A stretch of DNA of 64,000 nt from Affinundibacterium baiyunense (GTDB taxonomy: Bacteria > Pseudomonadota > Gammaproteobacteria > Burkholderiales > Burkholderiaceae_D). The DNA lies in the NCBI RefSeq assembly GCF_018139645.1, contig NZ_JAGSPM010000010.1:1-64000 (forward strand), given 5' to 3'. Under the pieces are notes generated by a model. It did not search any database, was not told the DNA's origin, and saw only the letters and a program-made list of their open reading frames with translations. Shown here piece after piece: positions 26,314 through 35,817 of the stretch; the stretch's first letter is position 1; every line of letters starts with the position of its first letter. The position numbers were made by a program, and so were the translations under genes.

Positions 26314-27213
26314 ATGAACACCGTCCCCTTCTCGGTTTATTTAAAACTGATCTGTGTTGCCTTATTTTGGGGTGGCACTTTTATTGCAGGTCGCATAGTC
26401 TCGACTGAAATCCCACACATGATCGCGGCGGCTGGTCGCTTTTTAGTGGCTTGCGTATTTTTACTGTTGTTGGCTTGGCGAGTTGAAGGTGGCTTGCCGA
26501 AATTAAGCAGACAACAAAAACATGCGACCTTTGGCCTTGGTGCCACCGGCATTTTTCTCTACAACATTTGCTTTCTAGCGGCTTTAGAGCGCATGCCCGC
26601 TGGACGTAGTGCTTTGTTCGTGTCCCTAAGTCCCATCGTGACGGCACTAGCGATGTCAATCTTGTTTCGGGAGCGTTTGGGCTTCACAAAGTGGCTAGGA
26701 ATTGCTATTGCGTTTGTAGGTGCGGCGGTTGTCATTACACGAGGTGATCTGATGAGTGTCGCCCATGATGTTTCTCATTCTATGGGTAGCGGCGAACTAT
26801 TTATGTTAGCCGCAGTGGGCTCGTGGACCGCTTACACCATACTAGGAAAACATGCACTCAAAGGGCTATCGCCAATCGCAGCGACTACCTACGCCTCTTT
26901 GTGGGGCTTACTTTTACTGAGCATGGGTGCGGTGAATCAATTACCGATGTTAGATACCGCCAAATTAACTTGGCAAGTACTCAGCGCTATCGTATTTCTC
27001 GGTATCTTTGGTACCGTGATTGGTTTTGTTTGGTACTACGAAGGTGTGAAAACAATCGGTCCAGCACGCACTGCGGTTTTCAATAATCTGGTACCGGTAT
27101 TTGGCGTCAGTCTGAGCGCCCTGTTATTGAATGAATCAATTCTGATTTCGATGATTGTAGGCGGTGTATTAACGATAGCCGGCGTGTCCTTAACCAACAG
27201 GACGTCGCACTAA
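26314..27213 (+). CDS. EamA/DMT family transporter
   Basis: A 299-residue membrane protein with ten hydrophobic segments in two EamA halves. ALFWGGTFIAGRI near residue 12 and FLAALERMPAGRSALFVSLSP are the usual marks of the first half; FGTVIGFVWYYEGVKTIGPAR and LVPVFGVSLSALLLNE of the second. Members export amino acids or other metabolites. The start is ATG at 26314; an in-frame ATG at 26263 would overlap the MBL gene. It lies 14 bases after that gene, so they may be cotranscribed and under LiuR. Confidence 0.9.
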   Translation: MNTVPFSVYLKLICVALFWGGTFIAGRIVSTEIPHMIAAAGRFLVACVFLLLLAWRVEGGLPKLSRQQKHATFGLGATGIFLYNICFLAALERMPAGRSALFVSLSPIVTALAMSILFRERLGFTKWLGIAIAFVGAAVVITRGDLMSVAHDVSHSMGSGELFMLAAVGSWTAYTILGKHALKGLSPIAATTYASLWGLLLLSMGAVNQLPMLDTAKLTWQVLSAIVFLGIFGTVIGFVWYYEGVKTIGPARTAVFNNLVPVFGVSLSALLLNESILISMIVGGVLTIAGVSLTNRTSH

Positions 27214-27225
27214 AACGTCTGCGAT

Positions 27226-27501
27226 CTAAACAAACAAATAAACACCCAAGGTAACAAGCATTGCAACAACTAGCAACGAAGGTAGCAAAGATGGTCGCAA
27301 ATAAGATTGCAGCGACTTAGTGCGAAATCGTATCGGCAATTTAGTCGATGCACTTCGTTGAATTTCTGCCTGCACCTTTGCTGCACGCAGCACTTGTAGC
27401 CGAAGCTCCTCTTGCGTACTTAAACTATACTTTGCGGAATATTTTGCACTTGCTTCTCGTGATGCATCTAACACAGGTGGCAGGATTCGATAATGGGACA
27501 T
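27226..27501 (-). CDS. Small hypothetical protein with C-terminal membrane segment
   Basis: A 91-residue protein that I do not recognise. It is basic, with a polar N-terminal two-thirds (QEELRLQVLRAAKVQAEIQ is likely helical) and one membrane segment at the C-terminus (LLPSLLVVAMLVTLGVYLFV). It would be tail-anchored, facing the cytoplasm. It is convergent with the EamA gene, 12 bases apart. Its frame is intact and has no better competitor. Confidence 0.55.
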   Translation of the reverse strand: MSHYRILPPVLDASREASAKYSAKYSLSTQEELRLQVLRAAKVQAEIQRSASTKLPIRFRTKSLQSYLRPSLLPSLLVVAMLVTLGVYLFV

Positions 27502-27673
27502 AGAACGAATTCAAAAGGTCAGAGATGCGCCATTTGAACACGAAGCCCGCAGCAAGTTGCAGATCCAATTTAGCTATCTAAAAAGTACGATATATCGCTA
27601 CGACAAGTAGCATTTTTTGCTACCTCATCGCGCGATACGACTATCCTCCGATTACGACACCTGCTTGCGTGAC

Positions 27674-28477
27674 TTAAAGTTTCGCACGCAGCCAATTCCA
27701 GCAAATTAATGCAGCGGCGGCACTTGCTAGCAAATGCTTTATCGTATGACCGCTAACAAAACCGATGAGATGCAAAATCTCGGCATCTAAGATTTCGGTC
27801 GCTTTTGCACACACATACAAACACACAGCACATAAAAAAACCCATCGCGTCCTGCGAGCCGTTGGATAAAGATGCTGCCATACAGGAATCAACAAAATTG
27901 CCAAGATCTGCAATCCCAGAAATGGCCGCAAATCGCCAGTGTACTGCCACCACAACACAGAAAACAAAGCAAACAACAACATAAAGAGTACATGCGCGAT
28001 TGCAAAAATCGGTGGACGAATTTGTTGCGTCTCTATCCGCACCGCTGCCATCAAACTGGCGCAAGCCAATGCAATCGGTAGACGATCCCAAAATAGACGA
28101 CCATCATCGGGAGCCCAATGATAATAAGCAGAGCCAAAGCAAGTCATCAGAATCGACAACAAAAATATTAGATAGGCGAAGTCCTTCACTTGCCAACGAT
28201 GAGTATGCGTCTTTGAATTTGCCGAAGTTTGAATTGCATGTTGTACCTGCCGATTTGATTTTCGAAAGAGTACGTAGGTAGCGAATAGTCCCACTAGTCC
28301 CGTCAATCCAAATGACATATTACTCAGTACATCCATCGTATTGGGAATCGCAAAATACCGCCGTGTATCAGCAAATTGATGGTAATCCTCGTATTGCAAA
28401 ATCACACCATGCATCAGCATGACCAAAACACATATCGTCACTAAAATCATTGGTAATATTCGCCACTGCTTATTCAT
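27674..28477 (-). CDS. Ceramidase-like (CREST) membrane protein
   Basis: An integral membrane protein of about 267 residues with seven hydrophobic segments. It carries the family pattern: YEDYHQFADTRRYFAIPNTMDVLSN near the N-terminus, FGSAYYHWAPDD...RLFWDRLPIA in the middle and SGHTIKHLLAS near the C-terminus; the histidines and aspartates would bind zinc as in alkaline ceramidases. Bacterial members have no proven substrate; an amide or ester bond in a membrane lipid is likely. The start is ATG at 28477 (MNKQWRILP). A longer form from 28549 would add a cysteine-rich lead that lacks similarity. Confidence 0.82.
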   Translation of the reverse strand: MNKQWRILPMILVTICVLVMLMHGVILQYEDYHQFADTRRYFAIPNTMDVLSNMSFGLTGLVGLFATYVLFRKSNRQVQHAIQTSANSKTHTHRWQVKDFAYLIFLLSILMTCFGSAYYHWAPDDGRLFWDRLPIALACASLMAAVRIETQQIRPPIFAIAHVLFMLLFALFSVLWWQYTGDLRPFLGLQILAILLIPVWQHLYPTARRTRWVFLCAVCLYVCAKATEILDAEILHLIGFVSGHTIKHLLASAAAALICWNWLRAKL

Positions 28478-28832
28478 CGCGCACCTATACTCAGAAATGT
28501 TTAGAAGGAATAAAGATGCGCAGCATCGCAAGAACTGATCAAAATTCAAAACATCAATGACAAAGTGTAGTAATCACGAAAGATTCGTCGCAAAACACGC
28601 TACTCTCAACGGATCGTGGTTCAACATATTCAAGCGAGATACATCATGGTAAAGTAAGCCCCATTCAAGTTCGACACATTCCATCACAGGGTGATTACAG
28701 CAATGAGGAATGCAGCGGTAAATATGGCCAGTTTTTAGATGATCTGATTACCAGCATTCTTCAGTATCTAATCGAAAAAACACCAACGCGATCCCAACTA
28801 CGACTACGACCACGACTCCGACTCAACACGCT
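28478..28832. other. 355-base gap without recognisable gene
   Basis: Divergent region between the ceramidase-like gene and the XRE regulator. It contains a run of CGACTACGACTACGACC-like triplets just before the regulator start. I see no coding frame, clear operator or strong hairpin. Confidence 0.5.
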
Positions 28833-29576
28833 ATGACTGAAATTAAACAATTACTCAACACGATTAAGTATCAATTGAAGCAACAGGCAAAAACCTACCG
28901 TGATGTTGCCGAAGCTTTACAACTATCTGAAGCGAGTATCAAGCGCATGTTTAGTGAAAGTAGTGAGGCGCCAATCACACTCGATAGGATTGTCGAAATC
29001 AGTCACTTTTTGGGATTTAGTTTGGCTGAGTTAACGCAGGAGGCAAGCCTCAGTCACGAGAAATTAAGCACCTTAAGCACGGCACAAGAAACTGAACTCG
29101 TATCTGATAGCGTATTGCTGATGGTGGCTGTGTGCGCAGTCAATCATTGGAGCATGGCAGATATTCTTGCCACTTACCGCTTATCAGAAACCGAATGTCT
29201 GCGGCATTTACTCAAACTCGATCAATTGAAGTTGATTAGTTTGCTGCCTGGTAATCGGATTCGCTTAAATATCAGCCGCGATTTTGATTGGATACCAGGT
29301 GGGCCGATTCGTGATTATTTCCGGCAACAAGGCATGCCAGATTTTCTCAACTCACGTTTTCATCATGAGATGGAGAATTTCACCTTCACGCATGGAATGT
29401 TGACCGAGGCAGCGGCGAGTAAATTTCAAACCGAATTACGTCATCTAAAACGCAAGTTTGCAGAATTACATGCGGAAAGTTTGCAATCGCCATTGAAGAA
29501 GCGACACGGCATTGGTGTATTGATGGCGATGCGACCATGGGAGCCGATCAGTTTTTCTAAGCTAAGAAAAAATTAA
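28833..29576 (+). CDS. XRE-family transcriptional regulator
   Basis: A 247-residue protein. Residues about 20-65 form a helix-turn-helix of the XRE/Cro type (TYRDVAEALQLSEASIKRMF and ITLDRIVEISHFLGFSLAELT). The rest, about 180 residues, is all-helical, has HWSMADILATYRLSETECLRHL, which looks like a second winged-helix, and an RDFDWIPGGPIRDYF motif common to this subgroup. Ligand and targets are unknown. ATG at 28833. Confidence 0.85.
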   Translation: MTEIKQLLNTIKYQLKQQAKTYRDVAEALQLSEASIKRMFSESSEAPITLDRIVEISHFLGFSLAELTQEASLSHEKLSTLSTAQETELVSDSVLLMVAVCAVNHWSMADILATYRLSETECLRHLLKLDQLKLISLLPGNRIRLNISRDFDWIPGGPIRDYFRQQGMPDFLNSRFHHEMENFTFTHGMLTEAAASKFQTELRHLKRKFAELHAESLQSPLKKRHGIGVLMAMRPWEPISFSKLRKN

Positions 29577-29593
29577 TCGCTCCCAATCATTTT

Positions 29594-30805
29594 TTAGATT
29601 TTCATCTTCACGATGCGCGGGCAATGGTCGCTGGAAATGATCTTTTGTCCAGCTTCTTGCACCACCGGTAATTTAATAGAATTAAATCCCTGCGTTTGTT
29701 TGGCATGTAATGCCGGACTAAACAAAATATGATCTAAGCCGACAAATCCTTTGCAAGCAGATCCTTCTGCCAATGGGATTTGTACTAGGCTTGGTGCACC
29801 GTCCGAAATCTCTTGCCACATCACGCGTGATGTCACTTCTCCGGTTGTGCCCGTGCGATTTGGGCTAGCAGGATCAGAACCATCAAGACGCACTTCTTTG
29901 GCAGAAATATTCGCGGCGGCTTCTTCGTCAATACGACGATTAAAGTCGCCTAGCACGATAAACATCGGTGTCTTCGCCGCAACTGTTTCTATCCAGTTTT
30001 CTAGTGGCGCGATTTGACGATTTAAAATTTTGCAGGCGGCATCGTTATCGGTTAATTCGCGTGCAGGATATCGATCCGTTTTTACTAAATTTGCGCATGA
30101 GGATTTTAAATGTACGTTTAAAAGACTCAGTGGTTTTCCTGCAATCGTTAAATTCAATTCCACACCAGGGCGCAAACGTCGAATCCCTTTTAGATCATCG
30201 GCTTTTTCTTTGATAGCTAAAGAGTCTTCGTTTTTGCAAACGACAGGCCTTTTGCTTAAAGATTTTTTCCAAGCAAAACCGACCGTTTGAAATGCATTGT
30301 GTTCCGCTACACATGATTCAAAATCAGCCGCATGCTTACCTAAAATATCTTGAATAGCAGCGCGATTGCTAACTTCTTGAAATGCAAAAATCGAGATCTT
30401 CTCGTCCACCACCAATTTATCGATAGTCGCAGCCAAACCGCTCACTTTTTGCGCATACCACTCATGCGCGTTTTGCCAATTATTACTGTTAAGACGATAG
30501 GCATTACACGGTGCAACTAGCATGCTCTTTTCAGCACCACCAGCAGCCGTTTCAAAATTCGCCTGACATTGCTTGGCGCGCTCAATCTCTTCTGCCGTTG
30601 GTGCCTGCGCATCACGCATGGTTCTGGCGCGAGTTTCACACCAATTCACTTGTGGCGCAGAACAAACTTCAAGATGTTTTTTGAAGTCGTCTTTGCTTCC
30701 CATCCACGCCAAATTAAACGACGCAATTCCTACTTCAGCAGCAAAAATTGCGGGGGCGCTAAAACTCAGCGCCAAGGCGATGGCTATCTTATTCATTTTT
30801 GACAT
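29594..30805 (-). CDS. Secreted endonuclease/exonuclease/phosphatase-family protein
   Basis: A 403-residue protein with an export signal (MNKIAIALALSFSAPAIFAA) and an EEP/DNase I-like fold. Marks are VGIASFNLAWMG (first strand with the asparagine), IFAFQEVSN with the metal glutamate, LLNVHLKSSC, FIVLGDFNRRID and the C-terminal ISSDHCPRIVKM with catalytic histidine. It has eight or so cysteines in the first half, consistent with disulfides in a periplasmic or secreted enzyme. DNase, phosphodiesterase or lipid phosphatase activity are all possible. ATG at 30805 or three codons later. Confidence 0.88.
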   Translation of the reverse strand: MSKMNKIAIALALSFSAPAIFAAEVGIASFNLAWMGSKDDFKKHLEVCSAPQVNWCETRARTMRDAQAPTAEEIERAKQCQANFETAAGGAEKSMLVAPCNAYRLNSNNWQNAHEWYAQKVSGLAATIDKLVVDEKISIFAFQEVSNRAAIQDILGKHAADFESCVAEHNAFQTVGFAWKKSLSKRPVVCKNEDSLAIKEKADDLKGIRRLRPGVELNLTIAGKPLSLLNVHLKSSCANLVKTDRYPARELTDNDAACKILNRQIAPLENWIETVAAKTPMFIVLGDFNRRIDEEAAANISAKEVRLDGSDPASPNRTGTTGEVTSRVMWQEISDGAPSLVQIPLAEGSACKGFVGLDHILFSPALHAKQTQGFNSIKLPVVQEAGQKIISSDHCPRIVKMKI

Positions 30806-30920
30806 ATGAAACTTTCTATATAAGCTACATTCAATATTGCGTCAGTCATAATCAATTGTCACGATTCATCTGCACCGCACGATGCAATCACAAACACTAC
30901 TTGGATACAAAATACCGCGC

Positions 30921-31403
30921 CTAGTTCACCGCGATCAATTGAATATCGAACACCAAAGTCGCAGCAGGAGGAATCGGTCCACGACCACGCGGACCATATG
31001 CCAGATCAGAAGGGATAATCAAATTGCGATGTCCGCCCACTTTCATTCCAAGCACGCCCTGATCCCAACCTTTAATAACTTGACCATCACCAAGTTGAAA
31101 ACTAAAAGGCGTACCGCGTGTGACTGAACTATCAAATTGCTGACCGCGTTGTCCCGGCGCCTTTGCGTCATACAACCAACCAGTGTAATGCACGGTCACC
31201 TGCTTACCTGACTCAGCAGCAACACCGGTGCCAACAATCAAATCAGTACTCTGCATAGCAGCGACAGAGTTTGCCGGATCAACCACTTCCGATGGGCGAT
31301 TACATGCGCTTAAACTTAAAACTAGGCTCAGACCTAAGCTCAAACTTAGAATCAAACTCGAAGCGGAGATCTTGGAAATGAAACGAGAAAATTGAAAATA
31401 CAT
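30921..31403 (-). CDS. FKBP-type peptidyl-prolyl isomerase lipoprotein
   Basis: A 160-residue protein with a lipoprotein signal (hydrophobic LSLGLSLVLSLSA then C34) and one FKBP domain. The family motifs VTVHYTGWLYD, FDSSVTRGTPFSFQLGDGQVIKGWDQGVLGMKVGGHR and LIIPSDLAYG are intact, as are the GRGPIPPAATLVFDIQLI end. It is a periplasmic folding catalyst held in the membrane. A hairpin (31515-31540) lies upstream. Confidence 0.94.
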   Translation of the reverse strand: MYFQFSRFISKISASSLILSLSLGLSLVLSLSACNRPSEVVDPANSVAAMQSTDLIVGTGVAAESGKQVTVHYTGWLYDAKAPGQRGQQFDSSVTRGTPFSFQLGDGQVIKGWDQGVLGMKVGGHRNLIIPSDLAYGPRGRGPIPPAATLVFDIQLIAVN

Positions 31404-31775
31404 AACTACCCTGATGATTTTTAATAAGAACTACTACGCGCAGAAACGAGAGCCGCGATTATAGTTGTTTTCTTGGTCTGGAATTCAAACCAATCATGCC
31501 AGTAGTATGGCAATCCGACGCATGAGGATTATCCTCGTCGCAGCTTATTAAAAAACATTCAAGTAAGTAGTATTGATTTATATTTGCGCTTTCTTTATCG
31601 AGAGCACATTTAATCAAGCTTGAAGAATCTTGAGTGGTTATGAAAGGACCTTAATCGACTTTCTAAGCACACAACTGCGCCAACATTGGTTTCAGGTTGG
31701 CGCAATTGCTATATCTTGTTCATCTTAAATTAAATTTGAAACCTGAAGCAAGTGATTAGTCAATGATGTTCGGCT
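31404..31775. other. 372-base gap with two hairpins
   Basis: The first hairpin, at 31515-31540, pairs CGAC/GTCG and GAGGAT/ATCCTC around a single base. The second, at 31676-31704, has the 9-bp arms TGCGCCAAC and GTTGGCGCA with an 11-base loop and could end the transcript of the minus-strand gene at 31776. No long T-tract follows either. No gene seen. Confidence 0.5.
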
Positions 31776-32267
31776 CTAACGAATCCCCGTGTACTGCGCC
31801 GAACAAACTTTCCACTCTAACTTTTCTTTACACAGCATATAGCTAGCACGGATAGAAAATTGTCTGACTTGTTCTCCCGCCTGCATTTTGTACCGCAATT
31901 TAACGATCATTAATTTGCTGTCACCAATCTCGCGTCCGATCGGTTCTAATACTTCAACTAGAGGTACTTGCTTTTTATTTTCTGGCGCGTAAAAGCCCAA
32001 CATTTTGGCACGCTCGTCCACTTCGCCCGCTGGCGATACTTCAAGATATTGCGTATGCGTGATCGCCTCTAAAGTTTTTTGATCAAAATTGGCTTGTGCT
32101 TGCGCATGTCGCTGTACCAAATTCAGGCTATCGCTTGCAGATCCGTTTGTTGAACCGTTTGCTGATCCATTCACGCCTGGCTTTGGCGCAGTTGTCTGTG
32201 CTAATGCCGTTACGGGTACCAAACTGATCAAACATAGCGCTGCAATATAAAAGTGCACTTTCATCAT
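31776..32267 (-). CDS. Hypothetical exported protein (SnoaL/DUF4440-like)
   Basis: A 163-residue protein with an export signal ending at ALAQ, a short low-complexity linker rich in N-G-S repeats (residues 33-47), and then a compact domain. That domain starts LNLVQRHAQAQANFDQKTLEAITHTQYLEVSPAGEVDER and continues with alternating strands; the pattern of an early helix, D/E-rich turn and later VKLRYKM resembles SnoaL/DUF4440-type domains. Two cysteines near the C-terminus (LCKEKLEWKVCSAQY) may form a disulfide. Function unknown. Confidence 0.72.
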   Translation of the reverse strand: MMKVHFYIAALCLISLVPVTALAQTTAPKPGVNGSANGSTNGSASDSLNLVQRHAQAQANFDQKTLEAITHTQYLEVSPAGEVDERAKMLGFYAPENKKQVPLVEVLEPIGREIGDSKLMIVKLRYKMQAGEQVRQFSIRASYMLCKEKLEWKVCSAQYTGIR

Positions 32268-32644
32268 TTGCCTCCTTTCACCTATCTATTGAGTATTGGA
32301 TATGGAATATTGAAAACTTTGCCAATTTCTAATCGCCAATATTCACACTGTCAAAGTCGGTATTACAACGCAAACTATCAAGCTAGGTGATTGACTTGTG
32401 ACGAAATCCAATTTTTGATGGATGAACGGCAGTAATAAGATCGCTAATAAGCAGCCCCGCACGATACCAAACACCTTAATCAAGCCAATTTCACGCCGCA
32501 TCAACACCCAATTGAGCCAGCGGCATCACTGTTTCGACGATTCAACTTGCATTCATGACGCCAACCCGATAAGCTTCGCGCTCTTTTTTCGCTTCGCTTA
32601 TCCGATTGATAGCGTATGCGCAGCTTCAACCTTGCTTCAACACC
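32268..32644. other. 377-base gap without recognisable gene
   Basis: Divergent gap between the exported protein and the DLH-like gene. A plus-strand frame at 32422-32685 overlaps the start of the next gene, has odd composition and no ribosome site, so I do not count it. No clear operator found. Confidence 0.5.
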
Positions 32645-33217
32645 ATGACCGCTTCTGTTTTAATTGTTACCGACATTTTCGGTAACACCCCCGCCATCGC
32701 TAGCTTACAGCGCCATCTCGGATTACCTTGCCTGGTCGTTTCACCATTTGAGGAAGGTTTTTGCGTCGATAATGAACAACGCGCTTATCAGGCATTTTTG
32801 GCACAAGGCGGTGTGCAAGCCTATGCGAATAAACTGAAACAGGCATTAATTGGACGAACGGGGATACAACATGTGATCGCCTTTAGCGCCGGAGCTAGTG
32901 CTTGGTGGCTGGCGGAAGCAGCGCAGGCAAAACATTTAGAGAGCATTACTTTATTTTATGGTTCGAGAATTCGCGATCATTTAGATATTCAAACAAATGC
33001 CAATGTGCACTTTGTTTTTGCGGAACACGAAAACGCTTTTAAGCCTGCTCAACTAGTCAAGCAATTACGCGAACGTGGCTATCATGCCGAAATCGCCATC
33101 GGTAGCAAGCATGGCTTTATGAATCCCTACTCGGCGGGTTTCTCGTTAAAAACACAAACCCATTACCTCGGCTTACTCTCGGAGAAATTGGGTACGAGCA
33201 TTCGCAAAGTCGCTTAG
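32645..33217 (+). CDS. Dienelactone-hydrolase-like alpha/beta protein
   Basis: A 190-residue alpha/beta-hydrolase-fold protein. It opens VLIVTDIFGNTPAIASL, has the nucleophile elbow FSAGASAWW with serine or alanine positions atypical of the family, and a late SKHGFMNPYS with the likely catalytic histidine. Dienelactone hydrolases usually have a cysteine (GxCxG) or serine (GxSxG) here; the elbow S-A-G-A-S deviates, so activity is not sure. The start is ATG at 32645. Stands alone between two divergent units. Confidence 0.75.
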   Translation: MTASVLIVTDIFGNTPAIASLQRHLGLPCLVVSPFEEGFCVDNEQRAYQAFLAQGGVQAYANKLKQALIGRTGIQHVIAFSAGASAWWLAEAAQAKHLESITLFYGSRIRDHLDIQTNANVHFVFAEHENAFKPAQLVKQLRERGYHAEIAIGSKHGFMNPYSAGFSLKTQTHYLGLLSEKLGTSIRKVA

Positions 33218-33297
33218 CAATTCAACGACCTTGCTTAATTTTTGCGGAATCGTTGCTTAATTTTTGCTTAGTCTCAGCTTAATGAATACGCCACAAC

Positions 33298-35691
33298 TTA
33301 TTTTTTGTCGAGCGTAAAGCGCACGCTATCAACATGGCCAAGTGAATCAATCACCGTGATGTGATGCGCGCCGGGGCTGTCTATCGTAAAACTTTGACGT
33401 TTTTTCCCGTTCGCGTTTTCAGTTTGTTGGCCATCTAATAACCAATAGTGTCGACCGCTTCCGCCAACTGCATCTAGCGTGACGAATACGCTAGATTTTC
33501 CTGGTGTCGCACGCAAGCGGCTGCCACTATTGAGTCCCATTAATTTGATACCACCAGCTATACCAGCTTGAGGACAATCTGCAGACCAAGCGGTGACACC
33601 CAAATCTTGTTGTCGTTGTGGTGTCAGCCACGCTTCTAATAAGGCAGGCCAACGTGCCACTTCTTTTTGTCGTGCTTGCGCATCGCAAGCTGGCAAGGTG
33701 CGCAATTGTGTCTTGGGATCAATCCAAATCATCTCAAGCAATCCGCGTGCACGTAAGCGATCTGGCAAAGTCGGCGGAATCGTGTTTTTTAAAATCCATG
33801 CACTACGTTTTACATGACAATGTTCTGGCGCTGTTTTATCAAATGCGGTTCCTAAAGGCCAGCAAATCTGAGCACTGCCGACCTCGGCAGGTTGTGTGCG
33901 TAAATAGTCGCGACTGCGTGGCAATGCAAGCGCAATCTGTTGTAGTAAGGGCGCAGCAATATTCGCGCCAAAGAATCCCGGATTGGGCGTACCATCGGGG
34001 CGACCAACCCACACGCCCAAGGTGTAAGAGCCACTAACACCAACTGCCCAAGCATCACGAAAACCATAGCTAGTACCAGTTTTCCACGCCAAACGTGGAC
34101 TGCTTGGGCCATCCTCGACAAAGGGTTGGTCTGGATGTCCACCGGTTTCTAGAATATTGCGAATAATAAATGCTGCACCAGCGCTCATCATACGTGCCTC
34201 GCGCACAGGCGCATCGGGGGTAATTCGCGGTGCGCCTGCCATTCCTGCCATCGCCAACGAACGATATGCGCCTACCAATTCTTCTAAGCTGGTGCCAGCG
34301 CCACCTAAGATGACACTCAGATTGGGCGAGGCATCTTTCGGCAAACGCAAACGTAATCCAGCACTCGACAATCGTGCAGTAAAGCGACTCGCGCCTATCC
34401 GATCAAGCAAATCCACAGCGGGGACATTCAAGGATTTTTGCAAGGCTTCTGACACACTCACGGGACCAGAGAAACTAGCTTGAAAATTGCCGGGATCATA
34501 GCCACTAAAAGATTGCGGGGTGTCAGCCAATAAACTCTCGGAATGAATCAAACCATCATCTAAGGCCATTGCATACAGAAATGGTTTTAAGGTCGAACCA
34601 GGGGATCGAATCCCTCGCACCATATCCACATGATTAAAACGACGCTCATCAGAGAAATCAGCGGAACCCGCGTAGCCTAACACTTCCATCGTTTTACTAT
34701 CCATCACCATCGCAGCCATTGATACAAAGCGCGGTAGTTGATTCACTTTGTCGGCCAACATACGTTCTAGCAAGGTTTGTACTTCTCTATCTAATGTCGA
34801 TTGCACAATAGTCGTCTGAGCACCACTTGCAGTAGTGTTTTTTAATTTTTGACGCGTTACTGATTGCCGTAATCGTTCTGCCGCCAATGGTGCTAACCAT
34901 GCTAAACGCGGTGGATTCGCTCCCACTTTTTCGATCAAAGCGTCATCGACTTCAGCTTGTGTCCAATGCCGCAATTGCGCCATCCGTTTTAATACTTTGT
35001 CGCGATATAACTGCGCTCGTGCCGGATGACGATCAGGCCGCAAGCGCGATGGTGCTTGCGGTAACACGACTAGTAAAGCGGCTTCCGCAGCAGAGAGTTG
35101 ATGCGCACTCTTACCCAAATAACTGCGACTCGCCATCTCCACGCCTTCGACAATCCCACCCATGGGTGCATGATTCAAATACAGAGTGAGAATTTCGCGT
35201 TTAGACAAGCGCATTTCTAATTGCAAAGCACGTGCAATCTGTTTGAGTTTGCCAGATAAGCTACGTGGCACTGGTTCCAAGGCACGCGCCACTTGCATAC
35301 TTAGAGTAGATCCACCTGACACAATTTCGCCATGTCTTAGCCATTGCCAGGCGGCGCGCGTCAGCGCTAAGGGATTCACTCCCGGATGCCAATAAAACCA
35401 GCGATCTTCATAGGTCAATAAGGCATCCAGATATTTCTCTGATACTTTGTCGGGCGTAACAGGAAAGCGCCATACACCATCTGCATCGGGCCAAGCACGT
35501 AAAGGACTGCCATCACGCGCCACTACAACCATGCCGGGCTCATCTCGTGGAATCGGTGGCGGAAAAAATTGATCCAACAACAGTAAGGCCGACAAGACCA
35601 ACGCAAAACTTGCGCGCAAGGGATGAGAACGGCACCAACGCATCACTTGGAACAATCGCAGACGAGCAGTGGATAAAGAAAATGAAAACAC
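33298..35691 (-). CDS. pbpC: Penicillin-binding protein 1C
   Basis: Bifunctional peptidoglycan synthase of the 1C class, 797 residues. Order: short cytoplasmic start, one membrane segment (ASFALVLSALLLLDQFF), GT51 glycosyltransferase (EDRWFYWHPGVNPLALTRA, GGSTLSMQVARALEP), transpeptidase with SPGSTLKPF (SxxK), SLNVPAV (SxN) and KTGTSYGFRDAWAVG (KTG), and a C-terminal BiPBP_C beta domain (final 90 residues). Often paired with an alpha-2-macroglobulin gene (yfhM); none is adjacent here. ATG at 35691. Confidence 0.95.
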   Translation of the reverse strand: MFSFSLSTARLRLFQVMRWCRSHPLRASFALVLSALLLLDQFFPPPIPRDEPGMVVVARDGSPLRAWPDADGVWRFPVTPDKVSEKYLDALLTYEDRWFYWHPGVNPLALTRAAWQWLRHGEIVSGGSTLSMQVARALEPVPRSLSGKLKQIARALQLEMRLSKREILTLYLNHAPMGGIVEGVEMASRSYLGKSAHQLSAAEAALLVVLPQAPSRLRPDRHPARAQLYRDKVLKRMAQLRHWTQAEVDDALIEKVGANPPRLAWLAPLAAERLRQSVTRQKLKNTTASGAQTTIVQSTLDREVQTLLERMLADKVNQLPRFVSMAAMVMDSKTMEVLGYAGSADFSDERRFNHVDMVRGIRSPGSTLKPFLYAMALDDGLIHSESLLADTPQSFSGYDPGNFQASFSGPVSVSEALQKSLNVPAVDLLDRIGASRFTARLSSAGLRLRLPKDASPNLSVILGGAGTSLEELVGAYRSLAMAGMAGAPRITPDAPVREARMMSAGAAFIIRNILETGGHPDQPFVEDGPSSPRLAWKTGTSYGFRDAWAVGVSGSYTLGVWVGRPDGTPNPGFFGANIAAPLLQQIALALPRSRDYLRTQPAEVGSAQICWPLGTAFDKTAPEHCHVKRSAWILKNTIPPTLPDRLRARGLLEMIWIDPKTQLRTLPACDAQARQKEVARWPALLEAWLTPQRQQDLGVTAWSADCPQAGIAGGIKLMGLNSGSRLRATPGKSSVFVTLDAVGGSGRHYWLLDGQQTENANGKKRQSFTIDSPGAHHITVIDSLGHVDSVRFTLDKK

Positions 35692-35817
35692 GATGCAGCA
35701 AACTCCATTTAGGGAGAGCGCATTGTAAGAGGAATAGCGGGCAAAGTGTTAGCGATGCCGCAACAAACTCGGCTCAGTTAAGGTCTGCTAAGGTCAGCAT
35801 CGTTCGGCAAATCTCAC

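Noticed and set aside
32422..32685. Plus-strand 87-codon frame
   Set aside because: Overlaps the start of the DLH-like gene and has no protein-like pattern.
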